A DNA stretch of 64,000 bases, taken from NCBI RefSeq assembly GCF_024213665.1, contig NZ_JANAVP010000025.1, positions 39,697-103,696 of the forward strand, in the 5' to 3' direction. How positions within the stretch are numbered: the first letter of the stretch is position 1; every line of letters begins with the position of its first letter. The translations under genes were made by a program, and so were the position numbers. This stretch comes from Streptomyces sp. A3M-1-3. Lineage in GTDB: Bacteria > Actinomycetota > Actinomycetes > Streptomycetales > Streptomycetaceae. Of this stretch, positions 8,156-17,960 are shown piece after piece. The notes below the pieces were generated by a model. It ran no database searches and was not told the origin of the DNA. It worked only from the letters and a program-made list of their open reading frames with translations.

Positions 8156-8617
8156 CTACTGCAGCCGTGTTTCCGGCTCTTCCTCTTCCTCGTCCGGCAG
8201 CTTCACATCGCTGACCGCGATGTTGACCTCGACGACCTCGAGTTCCGTCATGCGCTCGACCGCCGAGATGACGTTCTCACGTACCGCACGGGCGACATCC
8301 GCGATCGCCACGCCGTAGTCGACGACGATTTCGATGTCGAGCGCCGTCTGCACCTCGCCGACTTCGGCCTTCACCCCTCGGGAGACCGACTTGGCCCCGC
8401 CGGGCACCCGGTCGCGTACCGCGCCGAACGTACGGGAGATGCCGCTGCCCATCGCATGGACCCCGAGGACCTCCCGGGCTGCGAGGCCGGCGATCTTCTC
8501 CACCACGCCGTCGGCGATGGTGGTACGGCCGCGGCTCGCCGGATCTCCGCCGCCCCTTCGGGTAGTGCCGGTGCCGGCCTTCTTGATCTCCCCGCCGGAC
8601 TGTCCGCTTTCCGTCAT
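8156..8617 (-). CDS. Asp23/Gls24 family envelope stress response protein
   Basis: A 153-residue Asp23 protein, first gene of the minus-strand cluster. After a Gly/Thr-rich N-terminus comes the typical RTTIADGVVEKIAGLAAREV helix, a VKAEVGEVQTALDIEIVVDYG strand region and the RAVRENVISAVERMTELEV helix. The C-terminus is very acidic (DEEEEEPETRLQ). It is the best Asp23 match in the cluster and probably the abundant structural component. The 93-bp gap to the divergent gene at 8711 holds promoters for both. Confidence 0.85.
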   Translation of the reverse strand: MTESGQSGGEIKKAGTGTTRRGGGDPASRGRTTIADGVVEKIAGLAAREVLGVHAMGSGISRTFGAVRDRVPGGAKSVSRGVKAEVGEVQTALDIEIVVDYGVAIADVARAVRENVISAVERMTELEVVEVNIAVSDVKLPDEEEEEPETRLQ

Positions 8618-8710
8618 CGCTATTCGTCCCTTCCAAGCACGAATGGGCTCCATTGCCCACGTTAATCGCGCGTGCCCGCCAGCGCGCCGGGGATACGGCA
8701 AGCTGGAGCA

Positions 8711-9379
8711 ATGACGGCCGACCGATGGGCAAGGGCAGTGCGGGAGCGTCTCGGCCTGGGCAGGCTGCTGCCCCTGGGTGAGGCGGCGGACGGTGCCTGG
8801 CTGGCGGAACGGGCGGCGGGCGCCGTACTGCGGCGGGCCGCCGCCTCGGTAGCGGCGGTCGGACCGGTCACCCTGCGCATCGCCCTGGCCGATCCGGACC
8901 GGGCGGGTGAGCCCGCGGTGCCGGCCCCGCCCGGCGCGCTCCCGCCCGGTCCGCTGCGGATCGAGGCGGCGCTCGCGGCCACGGCGGACGCGCCGTTGCC
9001 GGTCACGGCAGCCGCCCTGCGCGCGGCGCTGTTCACGGCGGCGCGGGAGGCCCTGGGGCTGGTGGTGACGGAGGTGGACCTGCGGGTGACGGCGCTGCTG
9101 GATCAGGCACCGGCAGCCGTGCCGCCGCCGGAGGAGCAGGCTGCCGGCCTTCCGCCGGCAGGAGCCGTCGCGACGGCGGCGGCACAGGTCCCTGGCGTGG
9201 TCGCCCTGACCGGCGTACTGGGCGCTCCCGTCCATGACGAGGGCGGGCACATCCGCATCGAGCTGGCGACGGCCCGGGAGCACCGCGCGCTGGACGTGGC
9301 GAGGGCGGTCCGCACAGCGGTGACGGCCGACCGGCAGGACCGGCCGACCGTCACGGTCGTCATCACGGCGGTGGTGTGA
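8711..9379 (+). CDS. conserved hypothetical protein divergent from the Asp23 cluster
   Basis: A 222-residue Ala-rich soluble protein. Two parts resemble degenerate Asp23-type modules: residues about 30-140 (LRIALADP, LVVTEVDLRVTALLD) and 160-222 (ATAAAQVPGVVALTGVLG, VARAVRTAVTADRQ, TVTVVITAVV). This suggests another member of the same envelope-stress system. Relatives are annotated inconsistently in databases and I do not assign a function. ATG at 8711 is the first start after the divergent promoter region. The last codons are duplicated by a 14-bp tandem repeat. Confidence 0.65.
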   Translation: MTADRWARAVRERLGLGRLLPLGEAADGAWLAERAAGAVLRRAAASVAAVGPVTLRIALADPDRAGEPAVPAPPGALPPGPLRIEAALAATADAPLPVTAAALRAALFTAAREALGLVVTEVDLRVTALLDQAPAAVPPPEEQAAGLPPAGAVATAAAQVPGVVALTGVLGAPVHDEGGHIRIELATAREHRALDVARAVRTAVTADRQDRPTVTVVITAVV

Positions 9380-9392
9380 CGGCGGTGGTGTA
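9365..9392 (+). repeat. 14-bp tandem repeat across a stop codon
   Basis: Two copies of ACGGCGGTGGTGTR lie side by side, one ending the upstream gene and the second just past its TGA. It looks like a local replication-slippage duplication. Confidence 0.6.
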
Positions 9393-9445
9393 ACGCGTTG
9401 CTGTAGGGCGTTGATGCAGAGCGGTGGTGCGGCGTCGCGAGCCGT

Positions 9446-10243
9446 TCAGTCCGCGATGCCGGCGAGGTCGCGGAGGCGGCGGGCCTGCGCGGCGCGCTCC
9501 GCGATGCGCTGGTCCTCGTACGTACGGCCGGACGCTCCGCGCAGCAGCGCCTTCGTCTCGACGACCGCGTCACGCGGCGCGGCCAGCAGCGCCGACGTCA
9601 GGTCCTGCACCGCGCCGTCGAGTTCGGTAACGGGGACGACCAGGTTGGCGAGGCCGATCCGCTCGGCCTCCGCCGCGTGGACGAAGCGGCCGGTGGCGCA
9701 GATCTCCAGGGCGCAGGCGTACCCCACCAGGGACAGCAGGGGGTGCGTCCCGGTGAGGTCGGGGACCAGGCCGAGGCTGGTCTCACGCATGGCGAACTGC
9801 ACGTCCTCGGCGACGACCCGCAGGTCGCAGGCGAGGGCGAGCTGGAAGCCCGCGCCGATGGCGTGCCCTTGTACGGCGGCGATGGTGATGAGGTCGTTGC
9901 GCCGCCACCAGGTGAACGCCTCCTGGTACTCGGCGATGACCGCGTCGAGTTCAGCGTCGGCGCCGCGCGCCAGGTCGAGGAACGACGGCTCGCCGTCGAA
10001 GCCCTCGGGCGTGAACGCCTGCCGGTCGAGTCCGGCGGAGAAGGACTGGCCTTCTCCGCGCAGCACGACCACCCGGACGCTGCCCGGCAACGCCCGCCCG
10101 GCTTCCGCCAACGCCCGCCAGAGAGCGGGGGACTGGGCGTTGCGCTTGGCCGGGTTGGTCAGGGTCACCGTGGCGACGGAGTCGTCGACGGTGAGCTGTA
10201 CGCCATCCTTGTCGAGGACGAGGACGTGGTCGGGCGAAGCCAT
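9446..10243 (-). CDS. enoyl-CoA hydratase/isomerase family protein
   Basis: A 265-residue crotonase-fold protein. The oxyanion-hole segments are GEGQSFSAGLD (near residues 64-74) and GHAIGAGFQLALACDLRV (near 118-135), followed by FAMRETSLGLVPDLTGT, which places a Glu and an Asp where crotonases keep catalytic acids. The family hydrates or isomerises acyl-CoA thioesters in fatty-acid or aromatic degradation; the exact substrate is not predictable. It is monocistronic on the minus strand. Confidence 0.88.
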   Translation of the reverse strand: MASPDHVLVLDKDGVQLTVDDSVATVTLTNPAKRNAQSPALWRALAEAGRALPGSVRVVVLRGEGQSFSAGLDRQAFTPEGFDGEPSFLDLARGADAELDAVIAEYQEAFTWWRRNDLITIAAVQGHAIGAGFQLALACDLRVVAEDVQFAMRETSLGLVPDLTGTHPLLSLVGYACALEICATGRFVHAAEAERIGLANLVVPVTELDGAVQDLTSALLAAPRDAVVETKALLRGASGRTYEDQRIAERAAQARRLRDLAGIAD

Positions 10244-10360
10244 GTGCGCCTCCGGTTCAGAGCAGTCAGCTACTCAAGCTACTCAACAGTAACCACCCGG
10301 TCGACCTCACGACCGACCGGGGGCCACCGAACCGGTGGAACGACGGAAGACGACCTGGGG

Positions 10361-10582
10361 TCAGGCCGTGACTGTCTTCTTGCCGCGTGTCGCACCGCCG
10401 CGTCCCCGCAGCGCGACTCCGGACTCACTGAGCATCCGGTGGACGAAGCCATACGAGCGGCCGGTTTCCTCGGCCAGTGCCCGGATACTTGCCCCGGAGT
10501 CGTACTTCTTCTTCAGGTCTGCCGCGAGCTTGTCGCGCGCGGCGCCGGTCACCCGGCTGCCCTTCTTCAGAGTCTCGGCCAC
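10361..10582 (-). CDS. small helix-turn-helix protein
   Basis: A 73-residue basic protein. A LKKKYDSGASIRALAEETG helix-turn-helix is followed by SYGFVHRMLSESGV, the recognition-helix region, and a basic tail (LRGRGGATRGKKT). This small HTH family is widespread and highly conserved in Streptomyces; targets are not known to me. GTG at 10582 is chosen over an ATG at 10621 because GAGGAGG (complement of 10588-10594) sits five bases upstream of it. Confidence 0.78.
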   Translation of the reverse strand: MAETLKKGSRVTGAARDKLAADLKKKYDSGASIRALAEETGRSYGFVHRMLSESGVALRGRGGATRGKKTVTA

Positions 10583-10957
10583 CCGTGCCTCCTCATGGGA
10601 AGTGCGCTCTGGACTTCTCATGATCACCCCTCCCGGGCTTCCTGGCCACCCATTCGGCAAGGTCCGTCCCACAAGGTTTGCCGGAGGGCGACCGGCCCTC
10701 ACGAGCGGAACCATCCATTCCGCCCAGGTCCGACACCGCTGGAGGTCGGGTTCATGAACGAATCGGCTGGTCAGCCCGGCAAAACGATCAGCCGGGCGGC
10801 CCGGGCCGCCCGGCCACCGCCTACGCCGGAATCGGTGTATGCCACACCGTGGTACGAGACACACTCACTCAGATGAAGGATCACGCATAAGCCGAATGAT
10901 CCAGCGGGATATGGATCAGGGCGGAACAGGGGGAGCAGGGACCGGGGGCGAAGAGCC
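10583..10957. other. 375-bp intergenic region with a perfect 24-bp palindrome
   Basis: The interval separates two minus-strand genes. It contains a 24-bp perfect palindrome at 10791-10814 (GCCGGGCGGCCC and its complement), likely part of the ABC-F transcript terminator. A short plus-strand frame (10754-10876, 40 codons) crosses the palindrome but has weak coding character. The right end, adjacent to 10582, must hold the promoter of the small HTH gene. Confidence 0.45.
10791..10814. terminator. perfect GC palindrome, candidate terminator of the ABC-F gene
   Basis: All 24 bases form a self-complementary sequence centred on CCCGGG. On the minus strand it lies about 145 bp past the ABC-F stop. 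GC-rich hairpins without a U-tract are common terminators in Streptomyces. Confidence 0.45.
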
Positions 10958-12556
<1,599 letters not shown>

Positions 12557-12616
12557 GGAAATACTCCAGGGCGGTATGGGCGGCGGAAGGGAGCGGGCGG
12601 AGATTCTTCGACGCCG

Positions 12617-13432
12617 CTAATGCACAAGGAGATTTGCCATACGGCTCAGTCTACCGGGGGCTCGCAACTGCTTTCGTGGCGCGGCCGGGGAGCTCGTTGC
12701 CCAGTGGTCTGCGGTCCGGGGTGATCCGGCCGAGGTCGTCCACCGCGCGACCAGCTCGGATGTCCAGGGCACGCCCTGCGCCCGGCAGGGCTGGGCGATC
12801 AGCAGCGCTCCTCCCGCGCGGGCGAAGCGGTGCGGGTCGAAGGCGCAGCCGCGCCGGGCCGGCAGCACCCAGCGCAGATCGCCGTCCGCGGTGCGGTAGG
12901 CGGCGATGCGCTGCGGGGTGACGACGGCGAGCATCCGGTACGCCGGGTCGAGCGGCTGGAGGGCGTCGGCCGCCCGGGCGGGCGCTTCGGCCGGCCGGCG
13001 GGCGCTCGTCGGGACGGCGCGGTGCCAGCGGACCGCGCCGCCGCCGGCCCGGGCGCTGTCGGTGACCATGCCGTCGTCCCACAGGGTGAAGGCGTGGCCG
13101 GGGGCCGCCCGCAGGCCGAGCGGGCGGCGGCCCTCGCGGGTGTACGTCCAGCGGGGCGCCCCGGAGTGCGGGCCGTACGCCTGGACGGCGCCGCCCGCGG
13201 CGCGGAGCAGCGGTTCGCCGGCCGCGCGGGCGGACGGCCCGTGCGCGGTGAGGTGGTCGCCGTACGGCGCCGGGCGGGAGTGGTGGGCGGCGGTCACCAA
13301 TGGGAGCGCGAGGAGGGCGGCCGCCAGGGAGAGGACGAGACGGGCCCCGCGCCGGGTCCTGCTGTCCGGCGCATCGGTCGGCAGAGGGGTCGGCAGAGCG
13401 GCCAAGGCTCCCCCTTTCGGTGCCGGGTCCAC
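12617..13432 (-). CDS. exported beta-propeller-like hypothetical protein with a probable 3' frameshift
   Basis: A 271-residue protein: basic N-terminus, one signal-anchor helix (LVLSLAAALLALPLVTAA, residues 31-48), then an extracytoplasmic part with PQQ/BamB-like strand repeats (GAPRWTYTREG, AYRTADGDLRWVLP). Near the 3' end, the reading frame with coding-like third positions changes: at about 12743-12750 a CG dinucleotide appears duplicated, and the alternative frame continues AVDDLGRITPDRRPLGNELPG to a TAG at 12651. The displayed last 35 residues are therefore probably not native. Confidence 0.55.
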   Translation of the reverse strand: MDPAPKGGALAALPTPLPTDAPDSRTRRGARLVLSLAAALLALPLVTAAHHSRPAPYGDHLTAHGPSARAAGEPLLRAAGGAVQAYGPHSGAPRWTYTREGRRPLGLRAAPGHAFTLWDDGMVTDSARAGGGAVRWHRAVPTSARRPAEAPARAADALQPLDPAYRMLAVVTPQRIAAYRTADGDLRWVLPARRGCAFDPHRFARAGGALLIAQPCRAQGVPWTSELVARWTTSAGSPRTADHWATSSPAAPRKQLRAPGRLSRMANLLVH

Positions 13433-13640
13433 GGATCAGGCGCAGAGCGTAGCCGCGGCCGCCCGGGGCGGCGGTGGGGAGCTGTGCCGACACGTGGCGC
13501 GGCCGGCCGCGTCCCCCGTTCAGCCCTGGCCGGCGCTGCCCGGCGCTCCCCAGCCCAAGGGCGTAGCGGGATGAATAGGTTGATACTCGGCGGAGGATGG
13601 CGGGTAGCCGCCGCAGTGAAACACGAGGGTGGTGCGGGCC

Positions 13641-14528
13641 ATGCAGTTCGACGACGACGCCAACCTGGACACCTCCGAGGTCCAGGATGTGCGGGGCAGC
13701 CGCGTCCCCGGCGGCCGGGCCACCATCGGCGGCGGGATCGCCGGACTCATCGCGCTCGTCCTGGGCCTGTTCTTCGGAGTGGGCCCCGAACAGCTCGGGC
13801 TGTCCTCGGACGACTCCGACCCGGATGCCAGCGCGTCCTCCGCGGCCCAGGTGCAGCAGGCATGCCGTACCGGGCAGGACGCGAACATCAGGGAAGACTG
13901 CCGGCTCGTCGGGGTGGTCAACAGCGCGCAGGACTACTGGCGGCAGGAGTTCGCCCGGCGCGACGGGCAGTACAGCGGCGCGCAGACGGTCTTCTTCACC
14001 GACCGGGTCGGCACGGCCTGCGGCCCCGCCACCTCGGCCGTCGGCCCCTTCTACTGCCCGGTTGACCGGAAGGTCTATCTGGACCTGGGGTTCTTCAACG
14101 ACCTGCGCACCAAGTTCGGTTCGAGCGGCGGCCCGTTCGCGCAGGCGTATGTGGTGGCCCATGAGTACGGGCACCATGTGCAGAACCTGATGGGCACGCT
14201 CCGCAGGGCGCAGGACGGGCGGCAGGGCGCGTACAGCAACGCGGTACGGGTGGAGCTGCAGGCGGACTGCTACGCCGGGGTCTGGGCGCACAACGCGACG
14301 CGCACCCCGGACGAGTCCGGGCGGCCGCTGATCACCCAGCTCACGGACGCCGACATCCGGGACGGACTCGATGCGGCGGCCGCGGTCGGCGACGACCGGA
14401 TCCAGGAGAGGTACCAGGGCCGGGTGACGCCCGAGAACTGGACGCACGGCTCGGCGCAGCAGCGCCAGCAGTGGTTCTACACCGGCTACCGCACGGGTGA
14501 CATGGCGCAGTGCGACACGTTCCGGTGA
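13641..14528 (+). CDS. neutral zinc metallopeptidase (YpfJ family)
   Basis: A 295-residue protein with a short cytoplasmic N-terminus, one transmembrane helix (residues 29-47, ATIGGGIAGLIALVLGLFF) and an extracytoplasmic peptidase-like domain. The zinc motif HEYGH is at residues 174-178, and a downstream VELQADCYAGVWA motif supplies the third ligand acid. Four to six cysteines in the exported part (C75, C87, C127, C139) may form disulfides. ATG at 13641 is preferred over upstream in-frame starts. It stands alone on the plus strand. Confidence 0.88.
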   Translation: MQFDDDANLDTSEVQDVRGSRVPGGRATIGGGIAGLIALVLGLFFGVGPEQLGLSSDDSDPDASASSAAQVQQACRTGQDANIREDCRLVGVVNSAQDYWRQEFARRDGQYSGAQTVFFTDRVGTACGPATSAVGPFYCPVDRKVYLDLGFFNDLRTKFGSSGGPFAQAYVVAHEYGHHVQNLMGTLRRAQDGRQGAYSNAVRVELQADCYAGVWAHNATRTPDESGRPLITQLTDADIRDGLDAAAAVGDDRIQERYQGRVTPENWTHGSAQQRQQWFYTGYRTGDMAQCDTFR

Positions 14529-14599
14529 CTGTCAGACCCACCTGCCAGACTGTGTGCTGGATCACATCCGTACGTCCGAAACGAGAGGGAGTGACCGAC

Positions 14600-14998
14600 A
14601 TGGCAGGCGCACCGAGCATCTGTCCGACACTGGTCTACACGGACGCGAAGGCGGCGATCAAGCTGTTGACGGAGGCGTTCGGCTTCACCGAGGTCGCGGT
14701 GTACGAGGGCGAGGACGGCAGCGTGCTGCATGCCGAGCTGGCCTACGGCAACGGGATGGTCATGCTGGGCAGCAAGGGCAAGGGCGGGGTCTTCGACACG
14801 GCGATGGCGGACGCCGGACCGGCGGGGGTGTACGTGGTGGTGGAGGACGTCGACGCGCACCACAAGCGGGCCGTCGAGCACGGAGTGGAGATCCTGATGG
14901 AGCCCACCGACCAGGACTACGGCTCGCGGGACTACATGAGCCGGGACCCGGAGGGCAACATCTGGAGCTTCGGAACATACGCACCGGGCGCGGCGTAG
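14600..14998 (+). CDS. VOC family (glyoxalase/bleomycin resistance-like) protein
   Basis: A 132-residue vicinal oxygen chelate protein with two beta-alpha-beta-beta-beta modules: PTLVYTDAKAAIKLLTEAFG in the first and GVYVVVEDVDAHHKRAVEHG with DPEGNIWSFG in the second. His and Glu positions consistent with metal sites are present (for example the HAEL and IWSF strands). The substrate is unknown; this subgroup resembles PhnB-type proteins. ATG at 14600 has a GAGGGA ribosome binding site nine bases upstream, which is better placed than for the GTG at 14591. Confidence 0.85.
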   Translation: MAGAPSICPTLVYTDAKAAIKLLTEAFGFTEVAVYEGEDGSVLHAELAYGNGMVMLGSKGKGGVFDTAMADAGPAGVYVVVEDVDAHHKRAVEHGVEILMEPTDQDYGSRDYMSRDPEGNIWSFGTYAPGAA

Positions 14999-15070
14999 AC
15001 CGGCCGGGGCGGGCCGGGACGGGACGGGTCGGGGCCGGGCGGGTTCCGGGCGGGCCGGTGGAGTCCGGGG

Positions 15071-15194
15071 CGCTTCGGGCCGGGGCCGGCGCGGACCGGG
15101 CGGGACCCACGCAGGCGGGACCGGGGCGGGGGCGGGTAGGCCGTGGCCCGTGGAGCCGGGCGCTTCGGGTCGGGACCGGCGCGGACCGGGCGGG
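15071..15194 (+). repeat. degenerate GC-rich direct repeats
   Basis: A 34-bp segment beginning CGCTTCGGG occurs at 15071-15104 and again at 15161-15194 with two mismatches, inside a 200-bp G-rich spacer between converging genes. It has no coding capacity of note. Confidence 0.55.
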
Positions 15195-15205
15195 GGCGGC
15201 GGGGG

Positions 15206-16609
15206 TCAGGCTCCTCCGGTGTGGACTTGGAATGCTGCCCGGCGGACCGCCTTGGCCAGGGCCGGGTCGGGGTGGGCGGCGGCCAGGGCTACCAGGACCT
15301 GCACCGTGCGGGGGTGGCCGATGGCCCGTACCTCCTCGAGCAGGGCGGGCACCGTGCCCTGCACCGCGGAGTCGAGGTGGCGGACCAGCAGTTCGGTCTC
15401 GCCGTGGTCGGCGACGGCCGCGGCGGTGTCCACCCAGAGCCAGGTGGACTCCTCCCGGGTCAGCACCTCGGCCGCGTCCTCGGCGTCCACGCCGTCGTAC
15501 TCCGCCAGCCAGAGCAGGGCGTAGGGGCGCAGCGCGCTTTCGGCGGCCGCGGCCCGCACCTCGGGCTCGGCCGGGGCGCCGACCACGCGCAGCGCTTCGA
15601 AGGCGAGCCCGCGCAGCAGCGCGTCCTCGCCGCGGGCGACGCCGAGCAGCTCCGCGACGGCGCTGCCGACGGTCCGGGCGGCCAGCCATGCCCGGTACTC
15701 GGCCCGCGCGGAGCCGGGGCTCAGGCGTGCGCAGCCGTGCAGCATGGCCTCGGCGGCCTGCTCGATGTTGCCGGCAGGGCTCTGCGCGGCCACGCAGATC
15801 TGCTCGAGCTTGACCCACACCGCCCAGTTACCGAGCGGCGTCAGGGTCGCCTGACCCTCGCCGAGGGTCAGCGCGTCCACTGCGGCGAGGCCCTCCAGGG
15901 CCCAGCCGAGGAGGAGGGAGAGCGGGACGGCATCGGGGGCGGGAGGCTGTGCAGGGAGCGCGGGGAGCGGCTGCGGCCCGTACGGCACCTCGCAGCGCTC
16001 GTCGCGCAGTTCGGCGACGCGCTGTTCGAGGAGGTCGAGCAGCGTGGGAACAGGGACGGGGCCGGCGGAGAGCTGGAGCAGGGAAAGGAGCTGGGGGACG
16101 GCCTCGACGACCTCGGCGACGGCGGTCGGGGCGACGTCGGCCGGCGCGGGGTGGACCAGGGACCAGGCGTCGAACAGGGCCACCCAGCCGCGCAGTACGG
16201 CCGCGTCGTCGCGGTCCCAGGCGCGCAGCCGCCAGCCGGGGCGCGCGGTGTCGCCGTGCACCTCGACGAGTCCGGCCAGCCGGGCCCGGTCCCAGCCTGC
16301 CCGGACCTGGGCGGCCGTCAGTTCCAGGGCGGCGGCGGCCCGTTCCACGGCGGGCGCGGAGAGCACTCCGGACTGCCCCGGGCGGAAGGCGGCCGCCGCG
16401 CCGCGCTGCTGGTCGGCCCAGCGGGCGATCCGTACGGCGTCGGCGAGGCCGGCCCTCGCCTGACCGGCGAGCTCCGAGGGGGCCGGGGTGCCCTCGGGGG
16501 GGCGCGGCGCGGGCCGGGTGCGCCGGTTCGTCACCGCCTTGCGGGCGGCGGCGATCGGACGCTGACGGACGAGTCGGAGCCTGGAGTCGCGCGGGGTACG
16601 GGACGTCAC
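15206..16609 (-). CDS. conserved hypothetical protein, helical
   Basis: A 467-residue soluble protein rich in Ala and Leu with predicted amphipathic helices throughout. The N-terminus is basic (RLRLVRQRPIAAARKAVTNR). A central region (about 95-150) resembles a winged-helix arrangement, and the C-terminal half looks like HEAT-type helical pairs (for example EVRAIGHPRTVQVLVALAAA). There are no membrane segments or catalytic motifs. The family is conserved in Streptomyces but I do not recognise a function. GTG at 16609 gives the native-looking start; a longer frame begins at 16645. Confidence 0.65.
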   Translation of the reverse strand: MTSRTPRDSRLRLVRQRPIAAARKAVTNRRTRPAPRPPEGTPAPSELAGQARAGLADAVRIARWADQQRGAAAAFRPGQSGVLSAPAVERAAAALELTAAQVRAGWDRARLAGLVEVHGDTARPGWRLRAWDRDDAAVLRGWVALFDAWSLVHPAPADVAPTAVAEVVEAVPQLLSLLQLSAGPVPVPTLLDLLEQRVAELRDERCEVPYGPQPLPALPAQPPAPDAVPLSLLLGWALEGLAAVDALTLGEGQATLTPLGNWAVWVKLEQICVAAQSPAGNIEQAAEAMLHGCARLSPGSARAEYRAWLAARTVGSAVAELLGVARGEDALLRGLAFEALRVVGAPAEPEVRAAAAESALRPYALLWLAEYDGVDAEDAAEVLTREESTWLWVDTAAAVADHGETELLVRHLDSAVQGTVPALLEEVRAIGHPRTVQVLVALAAAHPDPALAKAVRRAAFQVHTGGA

Positions 16610-16796
16610 GGGAGCAGTCTTGCCTCTGACGGGCCGAAAGCCCAAACGGAACCGGGGGTTGCGCTCTACGGCAACCGCCGTCGGGCGCCCGCATCGACCC
16701 CTTCGGCGCGCGTCCGAGCCGAATCAGGGCCGCGTCGGCGCTGCGTCGGCGCCGCGTCAGCACCGCGGCCGGGACGGTGGCTACAACAGACGGTGG

Positions 16797-17924
16797 CTAC
16801 ATCAGCGGGGTGAGGAAGCGGCGGAGGGCCTCCTCGTACGTCTCCGGGGTGGCATTCCACATCGCCGCGTGCGGGGCGTTCGGGACGGTGTGCAGGGTGA
16901 CGAGGTCCGGGCGCCGCCGGGCCAGTTCCCGCGAGCGCTGCCAGGGGGCCAGCACGTCGTCCGGGCCGTGGAAGATCAGGGTGGGGACGCGGACGGCGTC
17001 CGAGTCGGCCGAGGCAGGCAGGCGGTCGCTGTGCAGTCCGGTCCTGCCCTGGGCCGCCCGGACCGCGAGCGGCAGCAGCGGCGCCGGGACGCGGCGGGCG
17101 GAGGCCAGGGCGCGCAGGGTGGTCTGCCAGTCGAGGACCGGGGAGTCGAGCACGAGACCGGTGATGCGGTCCCGCAGCGCCGAGTTGGCGGCGGCGTGCA
17201 GGGCCATCGACGCACCGGTGGACCAGCCGTGCAGGACGACGCGCTCGGCGCCGTACCGCACGGCGTAGCGGATGGCGGCGTCCAGGTCGCGCCACTCCGA
17301 GTCGCCGAGGTGTCCGAGGCCGTCCGGGGAGCGGGGCGCGCCCAGGTCGTTGCGGTACGCCAGGTCGAGCACCGGGAACCGCTGCCGGTGCAGGAACGGC
17401 ATGACGACCATGGGGTGCTCGCGGGTGGTGCCGAGGCCGTGCACGGTGATCACCCAGGTGTCGCGGGCGCCGGGCACGAACCAGGCGGGCAGTGCGCCGA
17501 GTTCGCCGGGAACGTCGACGTCCGCGTGGTCGAGGCCGAGCGCGGTACGGGGATTGCCGATGTGGATCTGCGGGGTGAGCCGGACCTTCGCGCCCGGCTC
17601 CAGCGTGCCGTGGGTGACGCGCTCCAGCCGGCGTACGACGGTGTCCGCGGCGTGCCGCGCGTCCTGCAGCACCGGTCCGACAACGGCGTGCACCCGGAGT
17701 CCGTGCAGCCCGTACGTGCCGGGCCGCAGCGAGGCCAGCGAGCGGGTCAGGGTGACCTGTCCCGCCGCGGTGGCGTGGACACTGAGCCGGGGGCCGAGGG
17801 ACACGGGCCGTTCCGGCGACGCCTTGAGTGCGACGTCACAGGCGTACCGGCCGGCCGCCACCGCGACCGTGGCGACACCGAGGAGTGTGGTGACGGCCGC
17901 TGCCGTCGCTGTAGCCGGGCGCAC
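16797..17924 (-). CDS. alpha/beta hydrolase with N-terminal membrane anchor
   Basis: A 375-residue protein. The first 25 residues form a hydrophobic anchor or signal (ATAAAVTTLLGVATVAVAAG). The hydrolase core has the oxyanion strand VITVHGLG, nucleophile elbow HGWSTGA (Ser), acid loop FHGPDDVLAP (Asp) and the late His in PNAPHAAMWN, forming a complete triad. A beta-rich N-terminal region (50-150) is unlike ordinary esterases. It may act on lipids or peptides outside the membrane. It overlaps no neighbour; the aldolase gene lies 36 bp upstream in the same direction. Confidence 0.82.
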   Translation of the reverse strand: MRPATATAAAVTTLLGVATVAVAAGRYACDVALKASPERPVSLGPRLSVHATAAGQVTLTRSLASLRPGTYGLHGLRVHAVVGPVLQDARHAADTVVRRLERVTHGTLEPGAKVRLTPQIHIGNPRTALGLDHADVDVPGELGALPAWFVPGARDTWVITVHGLGTTREHPMVVMPFLHRQRFPVLDLAYRNDLGAPRSPDGLGHLGDSEWRDLDAAIRYAVRYGAERVVLHGWSTGASMALHAAANSALRDRITGLVLDSPVLDWQTTLRALASARRVPAPLLPLAVRAAQGRTGLHSDRLPASADSDAVRVPTLIFHGPDDVLAPWQRSRELARRRPDLVTLHTVPNAPHAAMWNATPETYEEALRRFLTPLM

Positions 17925-17960
17925 CGTCTCAGTGTCGGTGCGTATGCGGACGGCTGCCAG

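Noticed and set aside
10754..10876. A 40-codon plus-strand ORF downstream of the small HTH gene
   Set aside because: It runs through a perfect palindrome, has a weak ribosome binding site and no recognisable conservation, so I treat it as chance.
15001..15205. G-rich repeats read as a coding or CRISPR-like array
   Set aside because: The repeats are degenerate, only two copies, without uniform spacers, and no frame has a start or family match.
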